Origin: Acidimicrobiia bacterium
GTDB lineage: Bacteria; Actinomycetota; Acidimicrobiia; IMCC26256; JACDBD01
DNA length: 5,449 bases
NCBI GenBank assembly: GCA_031177445.1
Contig: JAPSGP010000232.1
Location: 1 to 5,449 of the forward strand
Reading direction: 5' to 3'
Part shown: positions 5,175 to 5,449 of the stretch, one piece after another
Layout of the letters: every line of letters begins with the position of its first letter
How positions within the stretch are numbered: the first letter of the stretch is position 1
Position numbers and translations under genes: made by a program
The notes under the pieces: model-generated
Databases searched by the model: none
Told to the model about the DNA's origin: nothing
Seen by the model: only the letters and a program-made list of their open reading frames with translations

Positions 5175-5449
5175 TCCCTGCGAAGGTCGACGAGCACGAT
5201 ACCTTCGTTCTTGCCCGATCGCGGCACCCGGCTCTGGTAGCGAGGGATCTGCTCGCTGGTGAGGCGGTTGTCGTCGCAGTCGACGAAGCTGTCGATGCGG
5301 CCCCTCCAGGAGACCCGGCAATCCGGGTCGTCGGCGGTATGGATCGCCAGCGGGACGACCTCGCCGCCCTCGAGCGTCCACAGGATGCTGCGGTCCCCAC
5401 CGAACGGATCGGGGAAGTAGAAGGGCCCGCCGTCGCGGAGCGTCCGTCG
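5153..5449 (-). CDS. C-terminal 98 residues of an unrecognised protein (partial, runs off the window)
   Basis: On the - strand a frame is open from the window edge at 5449 to a TGA at 5155-5153. The start lies outside, so the gene is partial. The visible peptide includes GGPFYFPDPFGGDRSILWTL (residues 7-26), EGGEVVPLAIHTADDPDCRVSW (27-48), RIDSFVDCDD (51-60) and a closing KNEGIVLVDLRRELPPPAL (80-98). Alternating hydrophobic residues, tryptophans, and cysteines at 44 and 58 suggest a compact beta-rich domain, perhaps with a disulfide if exported, but the N-terminus that would show a signal peptide is missing. The spacing faintly recalls Rieske-like beta domains without their iron ligands; that is only an impression. 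The composition is protein-like and the other five frames here give arginine-rich, shadow-like peptides. It converges on pcrA, with seven bases between the two stop codons. Function unknown. Confidence 0.68.
   Translation of the reverse strand, partial: RRTLRDGGPFYFPDPFGGDRSILWTLEGGEVVPLAIHTADDPDCRVSWRGRIDSFVDCDDNRLTSEQIPRYQSRVPRSGKNEGIVLVDLRRELPPPAL

Noticed and set aside
3736..5400. A 554-codon open frame on the - strand, antisense to pcrA
   Set aside because: It is a mirror frame produced by high GC and strong third-position bias. Its peptide shows no family motif, whereas the + strand frame contains every helicase motif in order.
1..5449. Mobile element, CRISPR array, tRNA or rRNA gene, or defence system
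   Set aside because: No transposase or integrase motif, terminal repeat, spaced direct-repeat array or tRNA-like cloverleaf was seen. The recognisable genes are housekeeping genes in compact order.

Overview
The window is high-GC, tightly packed chromosomal DNA with strong G/C preference at third codon positions, GTG starts and very short intergenic gaps. A GuaB3-type IMP dehydrogenase paralogue directly upstream of guaA, and PcrA/UvrD1-like helicase and GuaA sequences of actinobacterial style, point to Actinomycetota, perhaps Acidimicrobiia or a relative. That placement is inference from remembered family features, not from a search.

Layout: 1-146 is the 3' end of a guaB3-like gene. At 143 guaA (GMP synthase) begins, overlapping it by four bases. 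guaA is complete in content but broken by a single missing base near 431-437, so it reads as two open frames. A small, charged, helical protein of unknown function follows at 1710-1961, and two bases later comes dtd (D-aminoacyl-tRNA deacylase, 1964-2401). All four genes run on the + strand and look like one transcription unit. After a 108-base gap, which may hold a promoter and has a good ribosome binding site, comes a 96-residue hypothetical protein (2510-2800) whose start codon lies in three tandem 9-base repeats. A 32-base gap holding an inverted repeat and a probable near-leaderless promoter leads to a full-length PcrA/UvrD-type helicase (2833-5145). Seven bases beyond its stop, a gene on the - strand ends convergently (5153-5449); only its last 98 codons are inside the window, and a GC-rich stem-loop spans the junction.

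The genes are mostly housekeeping: GuaB3 and GuaA belong to guanine nucleotide metabolism, Dtd to translation quality control, and PcrA/UvrD to DNA repair and clearance of replication or transcription conflicts. I see no mobile element, CRISPR array, RNA gene, toxin-antitoxin or defence cassette, and nothing that supports a new multi-gene system. The items most worth checking are the guaA frameshift, the repeat-borne start of the 2510 gene, the start region of pcrA, and the uncharacterised small and partial proteins.
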